Shown piece after piece: positions 28,901 through 37,684 of a stretch of 52,752 nt of DNA. This stretch comes from JALZUE01 sp051251725 (GTDB lineage: Bacteria; Pseudomonadota; Gammaproteobacteria; Enterobacterales; Alteromonadaceae). The translations under genes and the position numbers were made by a program. Every line of letters starts with the position of its first letter. The stretch's first letter is position 1. Location of the stretch: contig JBPOFN010000030.1 of assembly GCA_051251725.1 (NCBI GenBank), forward strand, positions 1 to 52,752, given 5' to 3'. The notes beneath the pieces are model-generated. The model searched no databases. It worked only from the letters and a program-made list of their open reading frames with translations, and had not been told where the DNA came from.

Positions 28901-29557
28901 TGCGATAACAGATTCATCAACATATAAACCATGACGTGCGGTTGGTTGTGGCAGCCGTATTTTTACTTTTCCGCCTTTAGAAATGGTTTCAGACCAAGTA
29001 ACCATTTTCATCGAATCTTTTGGCGTGATCCAAGGACCGCCACTTGCAATCCAACCATCACTATTATGCATACCAAAACTTAAACCTAGTCTTTCAGCTT
29101 CAGCCGCAGCATGTTTGATGCTGTCGTAATGTTCGTCAGTACCAAAAATGACATTACCATTTGGAATATACGCAGAGACGGTGAACAATAACAAGCCACC
29201 GAGACCCGCTTCTGCCATGGCTTCTAAATCTTTGGTAAAACCCACTTTAGACATATTGCTGTTCATGGCATGCAACCATGTACGCGGTTTTGATGCTTGT
29301 GGTGGATTTGCAAATCCAGCTTCCAAGCTACCTGCTGGATATGAATATTGTGGGGCTTTAACAATGCCATCTTTCGCTGATTGGCTCGCAGTATTGCTTG
29401 AATTACCGGCAGTTAATCCACCACAAGCGGCAATAGTAAAAGCGGCAGCCGCGCTTAATAACGTCAGTCGTATTTTAGATAATTTTAATGAATTTTTATT
29501 TTCGGTGTCAGAATGTTGTGTAACATTAAAATCTTTGAGTTTTTTCAGATACAGCAT
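25946..29557 (-). CDS. Alpha-L-rhamnosidase, family GH106 (copy 2), lipoprotein
   Basis: The protein has 1203 residues. The ATG at 29557 follows AAAGGA; the leader has a long N-region and a lipobox (AAC, Cys45), so it is a membrane-anchored lipoprotein. The family landmarks are KPRTWLHAMNSNMSK, MEIDSFEVGSQNW, EPYSFNAAYNELEAGG, MGEFW, STEAFTALPKW and a C-terminal sugar-binding-like domain (YLDLGTVDITANITINGY, LWASPFEVN). It is a diverged paralogue of the first GH106 enzyme, with an extra insert rich in Gln/Ser/Ala near residue 965. Two enzymes may serve differently sulfated or linked rhamnose. Promoter site F ends only 28 bases upstream. Confidence 0.88.
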   Translation of the reverse strand: MLYLKKLKDFNVTQHSDTENKNSLKLSKIRLTLLSAAAAFTIAACGGLTAGNSSNTASQSAKDGIVKAPQYSYPAGSLEAGFANPPQASKPRTWLHAMNSNMSKVGFTKDLEAMAEAGLGGLLLFTVSAYIPNGNVIFGTDEHYDSIKHAAAEAERLGLSFGMHNSDGWIASGGPWITPKDSMKMVTWSETISKGGKVKIRLPQPTARHGLYVDESVIAYPATKSEIYDSQLTPTITTSERQGDLSLLMDQRSDEPVYISGENKKAWMVLDYGKPVELNYLWMQVNAKLHLSRTYDLSISDDGKNYTQLAKDKKLTRVGKKEFAIEHPLEGVNTRYIKIEWTNEFEISEVSVTQSNRFDNFLARSNRTLIEDNRLKPLYDIKQHADFPIIDKSRLIDLTKNMNAKGELTTTLPKGTWNIMRFGYTTTGAMNGPASDAGRGLESDKMDKKAVKLHYDSYVGKVADQVRDIAPNALQYMEIDSFEVGSQNWTHDYLTKFEQHHGYSLLPFMPIFAGKIVESQSATDKVLWDLRLYNSQLITENYFGYFTELTHQDGLISYIEPYSFNAAYNELEAGGKTDIPMGEFWLRGYQEITIATSAAHIYGKPVVSTEAFTALPKWNWRTHPGVFKSIGDDAWTQGVNEYFFHRYAHQPNTHVEPGMTMAGWGSNIDRNQTWWRSGAANAWFEYIARGSFVLRQGYPVSDVLVFIGEGAPNSILERKDLNNMPLAINYDNVNDDVILNRLTVKNGRLTLPEGTNYKALVLKNHHKMTLPLLRKLSEFSKQGVQIVGDKPTTIANYISNKADLTEFNQLVKEIWSRDNTISIRGKVDWDKLYTKLGLVYDLEVTNVKDRNKGMSYTHRKIENKDVYFLANTEGEAKILDLKISKQDLKNISSIERWDAMTGEMKQIAQYTESDDFVEIPLFLKDDESAFIVIKQDEGKQPVVVTSIESAQANQSQKSKAQQPAVATRAISLAGKTQDAIALEVTENNQFNVTYSNGTSTKVNIDNLPGAYGVTSPWTVTFNRLPNLKPIVTETLFDWSEHENDDIKHYSGTAVYKTRFDLPAKFKAANINNYLDLGTVDITANITINGYRLPPLWASPFEVNVSDYLKAGTNTLEIEVTNQWTNRLIGDERYDRTDNYTTEGSNTKNAKIMPAWYMNNEPMPKGKRTTFSAFPFYKPGDKLEPAGLKGPVRIFATKMVMLKP

Positions 29558-29585
29558 GTAGATAAATTCCTTTAATAAAGTGCTA

Positions 29586-29621
29586 TATAAAGAAAGCCAT
29601 AAAAATGGTCTATTGATACCT
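29586..29621 (-). promoter_or_regulatory. Locus promoter motif, site F
   Basis: On the minus strand: AGGTATCAAT, 12 bases, TGGCTTTCTTTATA (one T fewer than other sites). It ends 28 bases before the GH106 start, which limits the 5' leader to about 20 bases. Confidence 0.75.
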
Positions 29622-29647
29622 ATAGAAAATAATTTAATTGACTTGGT

Positions 29648-29702
29648 ATAAGCGTTTTATTAATAGTTACGAGCTTGCGGTGCTTTATTTCCGTAATTTG
29701 AA
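29648..29702. repeat. Short dispersed repeat, copy 1
   Basis: TATTAATAGTTACGAGC followed by TGCTTTATTTCCGTAATT is about 80 percent alike to the stretch at 37638-37683. It may be a decayed small mobile repeat. Confidence 0.45.
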
Positions 29703-29853
29703 CTACAAAAACTCGCTGATTGATGTTGAGTTAACGTTGATTGACATAGTTTAATTTCATTGAGTAATTTTCACTAAAGTATTCACTACTGAGACATCCT
29801 TGTCATAGCAGTGAATAGCTGATTAGCGATCAAGTATTATTACTTAATCTTTG

Positions 29854-32800
29854 CTAAAATTTAGCTGTGAGGCCTAATGTAACTCGGCGGTCAGTTAAGC
29901 TTTGTTCACATAACAGAGTATTTTCATTAAAACACCATTGTGTGCGATCTTCTTTTGTTAAGTTAACGCCTTCAATGCCAACGGTTAGACTGTCGTTAAT
30001 ATCGTAGCTTGCACTCATATTAAATTGACCACGCGCTCCAATAACAGGAGGGAGGTTAAATCGTAAAGTACCGCTTGGTGTTTCAGTGAAAGCATCACGC
30101 CACGTATAGCGCATACGTATATTCAAATCGTGTTTATCGTAGAAAAATGTCAGGTTATAAGAGTTTTTAGATAGTTTATCTAACGTAACTCGCTCAGTTA
30201 CCACATCATCAGCTAAAGTAGCTGTGCTATTATCAGTGTCAGTTCTGCCTAATAATTGATTTATAGCGCCTGTGCCACTTCTGAATTCATCCAGTGCAGC
30301 GCCAGATTTTTGGTAAGTGTAGTTAGCAATAACACCAAAACCAGATGCCCAGCCTAAATCCTCTTCAAATGCTGAAAGGTCATATTGAGCAGCAAATTCA
30401 ATACCACTTTGGGTTTCAGTACCGTTCGCATTAATTTGACTACGTTTACCTACACAAATACCTTGAGTATCTTCACGGCTTGAAAATACATTGTAGTTTT
30501 CAGGAGGAACGTTCGGGTTAAATACGCCACCACCTTCACAAGGTGCTGTAACATCACGTTCAATTTGTCCTGTAGGACCAATTGGCTCTGCGGGTTGATC
30601 TTGAATCGTGGTAATAAGGTCAGTTCTTTCTTTGTGGAATAAACCTACACTCACAAAGCTCGCTGGAGCGAAATAATACTCTAAAGATAAGTCATACGAC
30701 CAAATTTGTTCTGGCTCAAGCTCCGGGTTACCAATATTAACGGTACTTGAAGCACTACTGCCAAAGGTTGCTGATGTTGATAAAGAATCAAAATTTGGTC
30801 TGCGAATATCTTTACCTATACCTGCTCTAAACATTACATCATCAGATAATTCTGCATTGATGTTAATTCTTGGTAGGATAAAGTCGTAGTCTGCTGACTC
30901 TTGACTCGGTGTGATCACACCATTAACTTCACTGGTACCGAGTGAGGCTAAATCCGTACTGACATAGCGAACACCAACATTACCATTAATAAATACATCA
31001 CCTAAATCAAGTTGATAATCACCTTGCACATAAAGTGCTGTTGTTTCTTCTTTAATATCAAAAAATGATGAAATTGACGCGGTTGGCTCTGCAAGCACAT
31101 TATTAACTTCGCTACCTTGTAATGCGTTATTTGCTATAATTGCGGCATTTATCGTATCAATGACTAATTGAGGATTATTCAGCGAGACATTATTATCAAT
31201 AATTAAATAGTCTTTAATATAAAGTTCTCGACTATCAGCAACATTAAAATTATTCGCACCAGGTACTACAATATCAGAAAATAAGTTAGCTCTTGGTCGA
31301 TCCCAATTACCAAAACTATTACTCGAGTCTGAGTTGGTTGTGGTATTGGTCGTTTTATTTAAACGAATACCAGCATGAACATCAGTGAAAAAATTATTCA
31401 TGTCTGAAACATCATAACTAATATCAACTCGTGCAGCCGCTTCAGTACCTTCTCTATAACGAAGACCTTCGCCTATACTTCTAATGGCATAATTACTTGG
31501 GTTTAATAAGTCTGCAGAACTTGGGCTTTCAGCTAGGCCTGGAGCTATACCAAATTCAAAGGTATTGTTAGCTATATTAAATATCGCTGGTGTGCCATTG
31601 TCATTGAATGTATCAGGACCTACTTGTGGCCCGCGCGGGTTGATAAAGTCTAATTGTGAATTTAACGATGGGTTATTTGTTTCTGAATCAGAATAAGAAA
31701 GTTCAGCGGTTACTAGGTAATTATCACTAACATATTCACTACCAAAAGCAAATACACGGCTTTGTGTTAAACGAGCTGAGTTACTATTACCGGTACGAAG
31801 GTTGGGGTCGATTCGATCTCTACCATTAACCAGTTCAGAGCCAACACCTAAAATACCACTCGTAACAACATTAACCTCACCTAGGTCTAATGCGCCATAC
31901 ATACCGTCAACAGAGCCTAAATTTATTGTTTCAAAGCCAGTATTGGTGGTTGCGTCAATCACTGGGTTACCGCCCGTTCCTGAGAAGAAGGCACGTGAAT
32001 TGTTATTGGCACTTTCTTGATCATTAAAGGTGGCGTCTAAATAAAGTTTTATATCGTTGTTTGTTTGTAATTCGAATGACGTGGTAAAGTTTGTTGTTTC
32101 ATACTTTTTACCGTCTAAAGGCTGATCTAAAAACTGGGTTCTTAAAAATGGAAATTCTTCAGCACTGGCTCGGCCAGAATCAGGCATAACTATGCGGTCA
32201 CGGTCAAAACGTGGGTTAGCAGAGGCAACATCTTGTTCAGCATAACTACCTGTGAAAACAACACCAAATTTACCTAAATTGGTTTCCCAATTATCACCAA
32301 AAGTACCTGAAATTTTAGGGGATGTGGAATCGGCTAAGTCACTATTTTCTGTTTGAACCCTAACTTGTGTTAAGCGTTCTTTTAAACTATTACCACGTAA
32401 AGTACGCAGGTTAATTGTACCGCCCACTGAACCTTCAACGGTTTTTGCTGTCGGTGCTTTGGTAACTTCTAATGAGGCAATTAATGCCGCCGGTAAATCT
32501 TCAAAACTAATACCTGTGCGGCCAGCACCTGAACTTACGGTAGATACCCCATTTATTTCAACTCGGTTTGCGCTAGTACCACGAATTTGTACGCCGGTAC
32601 CAACCCCATTAGTTCGATCAATTTGTACACCAGTAATGTTTTCAAGGACTTCGGCTAAGTTGTTATCCGGTAATTTACCAATATCTTCAGCTTTAATTAC
32701 TTCTTTAATGTTTGATGCACTACGCTTTTCGTTCAGTGCGCTGGCTAGTGCACTACGAATGCCCGTTACTTCAATAACTTCGACTTCCTCGCTTTTCTTT

Positions 32801-32904
32801 ATGCCTTTGTCACTTGTTTGCGCAATGGTAGTGCCAGATATACCGCTTAGCGCTGCTGTGATAGCAAGTGCTAAACTATGTTTTTTAATGAATGTATTTT
32901 TCAT
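29854..32904 (-). CDS. TonB-dependent outer-membrane receptor (polysaccharide uptake, copy 2)
   Basis: The protein has 1016 residues. The ATG at 32904 follows GGGAG. A signal peptide ends near TIAQ, then a TonB-box-like EVIEVTGI, a plug with LPDNNLAEVLENITGV and VQIRGT, and a large barrel closing with RRVTLGLTAKF, the terminal Phe expected for barrel assembly. It is only distantly similar to the receptor at 19086 and probably takes a different oligosaccharide. It lies upstream of the second GH106 gene, 296 bases apart, each with its own promoter motif. Confidence 0.9.
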   Translation of the reverse strand: MKNTFIKKHSLALAITAALSGISGTTIAQTSDKGIKKSEEVEVIEVTGIRSALASALNEKRSASNIKEVIKAEDIGKLPDNNLAEVLENITGVQIDRTNGVGTGVQIRGTSANRVEINGVSTVSSGAGRTGISFEDLPAALIASLEVTKAPTAKTVEGSVGGTINLRTLRGNSLKERLTQVRVQTENSDLADSTSPKISGTFGDNWETNLGKFGVVFTGSYAEQDVASANPRFDRDRIVMPDSGRASAEEFPFLRTQFLDQPLDGKKYETTNFTTSFELQTNNDIKLYLDATFNDQESANNNSRAFFSGTGGNPVIDATTNTGFETINLGSVDGMYGALDLGEVNVVTSGILGVGSELVNGRDRIDPNLRTGNSNSARLTQSRVFAFGSEYVSDNYLVTAELSYSDSETNNPSLNSQLDFINPRGPQVGPDTFNDNGTPAIFNIANNTFEFGIAPGLAESPSSADLLNPSNYAIRSIGEGLRYREGTEAAARVDISYDVSDMNNFFTDVHAGIRLNKTTNTTTNSDSSNSFGNWDRPRANLFSDIVVPGANNFNVADSRELYIKDYLIIDNNVSLNNPQLVIDTINAAIIANNALQGSEVNNVLAEPTASISSFFDIKEETTALYVQGDYQLDLGDVFINGNVGVRYVSTDLASLGTSEVNGVITPSQESADYDFILPRININAELSDDVMFRAGIGKDIRRPNFDSLSTSATFGSSASSTVNIGNPELEPEQIWSYDLSLEYYFAPASFVSVGLFHKERTDLITTIQDQPAEPIGPTGQIERDVTAPCEGGGVFNPNVPPENYNVFSSREDTQGICVGKRSQINANGTETQSGIEFAAQYDLSAFEEDLGWASGFGVIANYTYQKSGAALDEFRSGTGAINQLLGRTDTDNSTATLADDVVTERVTLDKLSKNSYNLTFFYDKHDLNIRMRYTWRDAFTETPSGTLRFNLPPVIGARGQFNMSASYDINDSLTVGIEGVNLTKEDRTQWCFNENTLLCEQSLTDRRVTLGLTAKF

Positions 32905-32932
32905 GTTTTTCTCCCGATTATTATTATGTTTC

Positions 32933-32969
32933 TATAATGAATAGCCTCGGAAGTGGTGCACTAATACCC
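32933..32969 (-). promoter_or_regulatory. Locus promoter motif, site G
   Basis: On the minus strand: GGGTATTAGT, 12 bases, AGGCTATTCATTATA. This is the most diverged site but keeps the exact gap. It ends 28 bases before the TonB receptor start. Confidence 0.7.
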
Positions 32970-33479
32970 TTTATCAGGCATTATTTTTAATAATTATTTT
33001 ATTTTAATTTAAGGTTTGTTGAAATTACATATGTAAAACAGATAGTTACCTAATTGTTGTTAATTTAATAAGTAAATTTAAATTAAACTTGAAGGATGAA
33101 AAAAACTAAATGACTAAAGAGGGGATATAGGTGTTGTTGCAGAAAAATAATCTGCCGAACAAGGTTAATAGAATATATAGTTTAACGACCTGAAATAATC
33201 TTGTTTTGTTGAATTTTTCTCTGTTATAGAAAAATAATTTAGTGCAGTGACTGTTTTACATAGTCTAACTAGGCTATTTGAGTGTAAGAAGTATAGTCAT
33301 TCTATAGGAGATTAAGAATTACGCGGGTAAATAGCATCAAGGGCCTTTTGAGCTTAAATATATCTCATCATTTATTGACTAACATTACCATTGTTTAAGC
33401 ACCGTAAAGTTAAACTTTGGTTTCAAATATTTTGTCAATATCATCACAATGTTCAGGTTTATTTTTATAATTATTAAAA
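32970..33479. other. Non-coding divergent control region
   Basis: AT-rich stretch between the second TonB receptor and the GH105 operon. Apart from the flanking promoter motifs G and H and the heptamer repeat I see no gene or RNA here. Confidence 0.5.
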
Positions 33480-33514
33480 CAATAAACAATAAACAATAAA
33501 CAATAAACAATAAA
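33480..33514. repeat. Heptamer tandem repeat, five copies
   Basis: Five perfect copies of CAATAAA, then a partial sixth. The array ends 32 bases upstream of promoter motif H. Such arrays change copy number by slippage. Confidence 0.85.
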
Positions 33515-33546
33515 CAAGAGTTCATTAACTTTATTTTCAACCTTCG

Positions 33547-33583
33547 GGGTATCAATGGCTGTTTTTGGCGGCTTTTCTTTATA
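33547..33583 (+). promoter_or_regulatory. Locus promoter motif, site H
   Basis: GGGTATCAAT, 12 bases, CGGCTTTTCTTTATA, 210 bases before the GH105 start. It drives the GH105-sulfatase pair. No gene lies between. Confidence 0.8.
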
Positions 33584-33793
33584 AGCACATTAATAAAAAT
33601 AATCCTTAGGTTTGTTATAAATCGACTTTGAAATAAACGTTTAATATTGCGTGGTTATTTCATAAAGCATGAAGTTATAAGTTTCTAGAGCATCGATAAC
33701 AAACATTTTACTGTGCTTTTTACCATTAAGTTGTTCAGGTTGTTTAACTACAAGCTGATTATTTTTTAATTTTTAACATCAAGGAAATTAACA

Positions 33794-35026
33794 ATGGCAA
33801 TAAAGTGTACAGCAATAGCGGGGGCGACATTGGCGATGAGTCTGTTTTTAACAGGCTGTATTGGTACCGACAAAACTCAGAACTCGAACGTAAAGTCAGA
33901 GGCAGAAGATCTATTAAAATCAACAAGAACGGCTGAAAGTTTTCATCAATCAGCAAAAGATATTGCCTATCGATCGGCTAGATGGCAATTAAAGCAAATT
34001 GGGAATTTAGACTATATACCACAATCACATAGAGCAAAATCAGAAAGTGCTAAATGGTGGATCCAAGGAGCACTTTACATCGGCATGACTCGTTGGATAG
34101 ATACAGTAGATGATAAAGAGCTGCGGACTGCAATTGAACAAATGGCTAAGCGCGAAGAGTATAGTTTTTTAACTGGTCGTCCTTATCATGCTGACGATCA
34201 TACCATTGCACAAACCTACCTTTGGTTGACCGAAAAAACAGGGGATCAAAACGCACTTAAACCTACTAAAGCTTTATTTGATTGGATATTAGCGAATAAA
34301 CCTGACGTGAGTTTAGACATGCGGGCAACCCAAGCATCGGGCACGGGTTTTGCCCATTTAGAAGCTAATTGTCAGCTACGATGGTGTTGGGCGGATGCTT
34401 TATTTATGGCACCAAGAGCATGGTTGAAATTAACGAATATAACGGGTGATCCTAAATATTTTGATTATGCAGATAAAGAATTTTGGGCTTCTGCTGATTA
34501 TTTATTCTCTGAAGAGTGGGGCTTATATTATCGCGATAGCCGTTATTTCGACATGAAAACCAAAAATGATAAACCGGTATTCTGGAGCCGTGGTAATGGT
34601 TGGGTATTTGCTGCATTACCCATGTTAATTGAAGAATTACCAAAAGATCATCCTTCTAAAGATCGTTATATTGAATTATTTAAGAAAAATGCGAAAGGTT
34701 TATTAAAACGTCAAACAGCGCAAGGACATTGGCCTGCCTCGTTAGCCGATCCTGAATTGATCACTTCACCAGAAATGAGTGGTACTGGTTTTATTACCTT
34801 TGGTCTAGCGTGGGGGGTAAATAATGGCATTTTAACAGGCGATGACGTCAGACAAAGTGTCATCAAAGGCTGGGAAGCGTTAGAACGTTCAGTCGAGCCA
34901 AGTGGTCGACTGAACTATGTACAACATCCGGGGAAAGCACCACAACCGGCTAAAAAATCTGATTCTCAACTGTATGGTGTTGGCGCATTACTCTTAGCAG
35001 CATCTGAAATGACTAAATTTCAGTAA
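33794..35026 (+). CDS. Unsaturated uronyl hydrolase, family GH105 (YteR/YesR type), lipoprotein
   Basis: The protein has 410 residues from an ATG after AAGGAAATTAAC. The leader ends in a lipobox (LTGC, Cys22). The GH105 barrel motifs are WWIQGALYIGMTRW, ADDHTIAQTY with Asp135, WCWADALFMAPRAW with Asp201, and FWSRGNGWVFAALP. These enzymes hydrate the 4,5-unsaturated glucuronyl or galacturonyl residue at the end of lyase products, often when linked to rhamnose, so it complements the GH88 enzyme. It is followed after 26 bases by a sulfatase gene, an operon under site H. Confidence 0.9.
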   Translation: MAIKCTAIAGATLAMSLFLTGCIGTDKTQNSNVKSEAEDLLKSTRTAESFHQSAKDIAYRSARWQLKQIGNLDYIPQSHRAKSESAKWWIQGALYIGMTRWIDTVDDKELRTAIEQMAKREEYSFLTGRPYHADDHTIAQTYLWLTEKTGDQNALKPTKALFDWILANKPDVSLDMRATQASGTGFAHLEANCQLRWCWADALFMAPRAWLKLTNITGDPKYFDYADKEFWASADYLFSEEWGLYYRDSRYFDMKTKNDKPVFWSRGNGWVFAALPMLIEELPKDHPSKDRYIELFKKNAKGLLKRQTAQGHWPASLADPELITSPEMSGTGFITFGLAWGVNNGILTGDDVRQSVIKGWEALERSVEPSGRLNYVQHPGKAPQPAKKSDSQLYGVGALLLAASEMTKFQ

Positions 35027-35052
35027 AAAAATATTTTATTAGAGACATTTTT

Positions 35053-36519
35053 ATGAAAAACGTATTTATTAACAAACATTTGTTTACTCGTATTATGCTA
35101 GTAACAAGTATCTCGTTATTGACAGCTTGTGCGTCAATGAATGCAGATAAAACGCCACACTCTCAAGAAAAAAGTAGTGTTGTATCGAAGCAACCTAATA
35201 TCATCATTATTTTTACTGATGATATGGGGTACGGTGATATTGGTGTGTATGGTAGTGCTAATATTAAAACACCATCTTTGGATCGGATGGCCAATGAAGG
35301 GCAAAAGTGGACTAATTTTTATGCGGCATCCAGTGTTTGTACTCCTAGCCGCGCAGGATTATTAACAGGGCGTTTGCCTATACGCAGTGGTTTATCGGCT
35401 GATAATAAACATTACGCTGTTTTTTTTGATGATTCTTTGGGTGGATTACCAACATCTGAAATTACCATTGCGGAAATGCTTAAAGAAAAGGGGTATACAA
35501 CAGCAGCCATTGGTAAATGGCATTTAGGGCATCAACCTCAATTTTTACCAACTAACCAAGGTTTTGATTCATATTTTGGTATCCCTTATAGTAACGATAT
35601 GAACTTGGTTGGACCTAGATCAAATGAACATCTTAAAAACCCTAAACTTGAATATTTTCAAGTGCCTTTAATGCGTAATAATGAAATTATAGAGCAACCG
35701 GCACAGCAACAAACCATTACTAAGCGTTATACAGAAGAAGCCCTTGAGTTTATTGAAAAAAACACTAATAAGCCGTTTTTTCTTTATCTTGCACATAATT
35801 TACCGCACGTACCATTATATCGTTCAGAAGAGTTTGTCGGTAAAAGCCAAGGAGGCATTTATGGGGATGTAATTGAAGAAATCGATTATGGGGTTGGTCA
35901 AATATTACAAAAACTCCGAGATAAAGGTTTGGATAGAAATACTTTAGTTGTTTTTACTTCAGACAATGGACCTTGGCTTAAATATCAGGAACAAGGTGGA
36001 TCAGCAGGCCCACTTCGTGATGGAAAGGGCACGACTTGGGAAGGTGGCATTCGCGAGCCCGGCATTTTTTGGTGGCCAGATACAATCAAACCTGCAGTAG
36101 TGCAAGGTATTGGCTCAACACTCGATTTAATAACAACTATCAGTACTTTAACAGATGCTAAATTGCCTAACGATCGCCTTTATGACGGAGTTGATTTATC
36201 AGAGGTATTAATTAAAAATGCAAATAGCCCGAGAAATTCGCTCTTATACTATCGCAGAGATCAGCTTTACGCGATTAGAATCGGCGCGTTTAAAGCGCAC
36301 TTTGTAACAGAATCTGCTTATACCAAAACGAACACTTTAGAAGTGCATGATACGCCCTTGCTCTATAATCTTCATGTTGACCCAGGCGAAAAATACAATA
36401 TTGCCAGTGATCACCCAGAGATTATTGCGCAGATGATAGCACTAGGGAAGGCACATAAAGCATCGGTTAAACCTGTAAAGGTGCAACTGCCAAAAAGAGT
36501 AGCAGGTGAACATAAATAA
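35053..36519 (+). CDS. Sulfatase, family S1 (arylsulfatase-A-like), lipoprotein
   Basis: The protein has 488 residues with a lipoprotein signal (LTAC, Cys26). Key motifs are FTDDMGYGDIG (metal-binding Asp56/57), the formylglycine motif CTPSR with Cys96 followed by AGLLTGR, GKWHLGH, and TSDNGP. The S1 type differs from the two iduronate-sulfatase-like enzymes, so it probably removes a different sulfate, for example from rhamnose; the position is inference. It is co-transcribed with GH105. Confidence 0.9.
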   Translation: MKNVFINKHLFTRIMLVTSISLLTACASMNADKTPHSQEKSSVVSKQPNIIIIFTDDMGYGDIGVYGSANIKTPSLDRMANEGQKWTNFYAASSVCTPSRAGLLTGRLPIRSGLSADNKHYAVFFDDSLGGLPTSEITIAEMLKEKGYTTAAIGKWHLGHQPQFLPTNQGFDSYFGIPYSNDMNLVGPRSNEHLKNPKLEYFQVPLMRNNEIIEQPAQQQTITKRYTEEALEFIEKNTNKPFFLYLAHNLPHVPLYRSEEFVGKSQGGIYGDVIEEIDYGVGQILQKLRDKGLDRNTLVVFTSDNGPWLKYQEQGGSAGPLRDGKGTTWEGGIREPGIFWWPDTIKPAVVQGIGSTLDLITTISTLTDAKLPNDRLYDGVDLSEVLIKNANSPRNSLLYYRRDQLYAIRIGAFKAHFVTESAYTKTNTLEVHDTPLLYNLHVDPGEKYNIASDHPEIIAQMIALGKAHKASVKPVKVQLPKRVAGEHK

Positions 36520-36606
36520 ACACAAACTCAATCTAGCATATTAAAAAATATCTAGACCTTGCCACGCATTTTGTGTAACTGCCAGGATGAAATAACTTGA
36601 TGTGAA

Positions 36607-36805
36607 CTCGGGATAATAACTTGCTTTCTAGCAGCTGTTTTTACTTATTACTGCGTTAAATTTAATTGCAATATGCCCCCAAGGATGGGGAAGGTAGAGC
36701 AACGTTTGAACCAAAGCCGTGGCGCTCAAATTTGCTTTGTAGTAAGAAAAAACATCAAGCTAGAATATATGTATTTCATATTGTTAGCTAATTTCTTATC
36801 CCGAG
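36607..36805. repeat. MITE-like palindromic element, about 199 bp
   Basis: The ends are CTCGGGATAA and its exact reverse complement, with the similarity continuing about ten bases inwards. A second pair of arms starting CTAGC at 36628 and ending GCTAG at 36763 makes the whole unit foldable. It has no coding frame. Confidence 0.65.
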
Positions 36806-36814
36806 GTCAGGTTA

Positions 36815-37070
36815 AATAACACCGTTTCAAACGGTCTGCGAATTCAATCATCAATCGAATCAAGGCCGTTTTTCAATTTATTATTGGTATCGTCCTTTTT
36901 TTCGATGCTTGCTCAATTACGAAGTAAATAACTTCCTTCTCTGAATCTTCATACGGAGAGTTTGTGCTTTTTTAATGTCTTTACGAATAATACTGTTCAT
37001 TGATTCAATCGTAGTTGTGGTATCTATGGTTTTGCGTATATCGTCAGGGTAGTTAAATAACATGGTCACG
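36815..37070 (-). pseudogene. Remnant of an IS256-family transposase
   Basis: The minus strand reads LFNYPDDIRKTID, TTTTIESMNSIIRKDIKK, then a frame break and stop codons. The T.T.IESMNS..RK pattern is typical of the C-terminal part of IS256/Mutator transposases. Only a fragment is left. Confidence 0.75.
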
Positions 37071-37185
37071 TTCTGGTATAAGTATATGCTTCCGCTATTT
37101 ATATATCCTATATAGAAGCGCTTTAACAGTAGGGTGTCGATACGTCTAGCCGGTTTATTTTAAAATCTTGCTCCAAGTTTGCAAT

Positions 37186-37454
37186 TATATACCCGTTACC
37201 ATTTAAGATGCAGGTTTCAGAGTGCTTGAGCGATTTCAATTCGAGGCACTGTGATGAGATAAGGGTTACTCCCTTATAAATCACAGTAACGATGAAGTGA
37301 TATTGCTCAAGCACTTCTGCGATGGGTTTAAAATCACGTTAGGCGGCGTTAAATAACGTAAAAATAGAATGACTATGGTTAACATTATTCTCCTTGTCTA
37401 ACGTGCTTTTAATTCCCACTGAAATCCCGCACTTTGAATGATAACGGGTATATA
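37186..37454. repeat. MITE-like element, 269 bp
   Basis: Terminal inverted repeats of about 37 bases begin TATATACCCGTTA and agree at about 30 positions. The inside holds more dyad symmetry (CGATTTCAATTCG region, and GTGCTTGAGCGA with its counterpart) and no credible gene. It lies beside the IS256 fragment and another MITE, a hotspot of insertions. Confidence 0.7.
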
Positions 37455-37611
37455 CATCCTAAGTAAGTCCAGAGCAATCTCACAAAAAAGCTAAATCCGC
37501 GTTAATCGTTCATGGTATTCATGTTTATAATATTTAGCCGTTTGGAGGGGATTTTATTTTTACTACACTGATGTGAGAGCAAATGTAGGCTTAGTGTTAG
37601 AAGTTGCCTGA

Positions 37612-37684
37612 TACCAATTAAAGATCCGTTGCTCGTTTCTATTTATAGTTACGAGCAACGCTAAGCTTTATTTGCGTAATTGGT
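37612..37684. repeat. Small palindromic repeat, related to the dispersed repeat at 29648
   Basis: Outer arms ACCAATTA and TAATTGGT enclose an inner stem GTTGCTCGT with ACGAGCAAC. The right half resembles 29648-29702. It overlaps the 3' end of the dehydrogenase-like gene and could act as its terminator, although there is no T-run. Confidence 0.45.

Noticed and set aside
33385..33588. 67-residue minus-strand frame
   Set aside because: It is kept open by the heptamer array and runs into promoter H; low-complexity product.
37123..37314. 63-residue minus-strand frame
   Set aside because: It lies mostly within the arms of the MITE at 37186-37454 and has no ribosome site.
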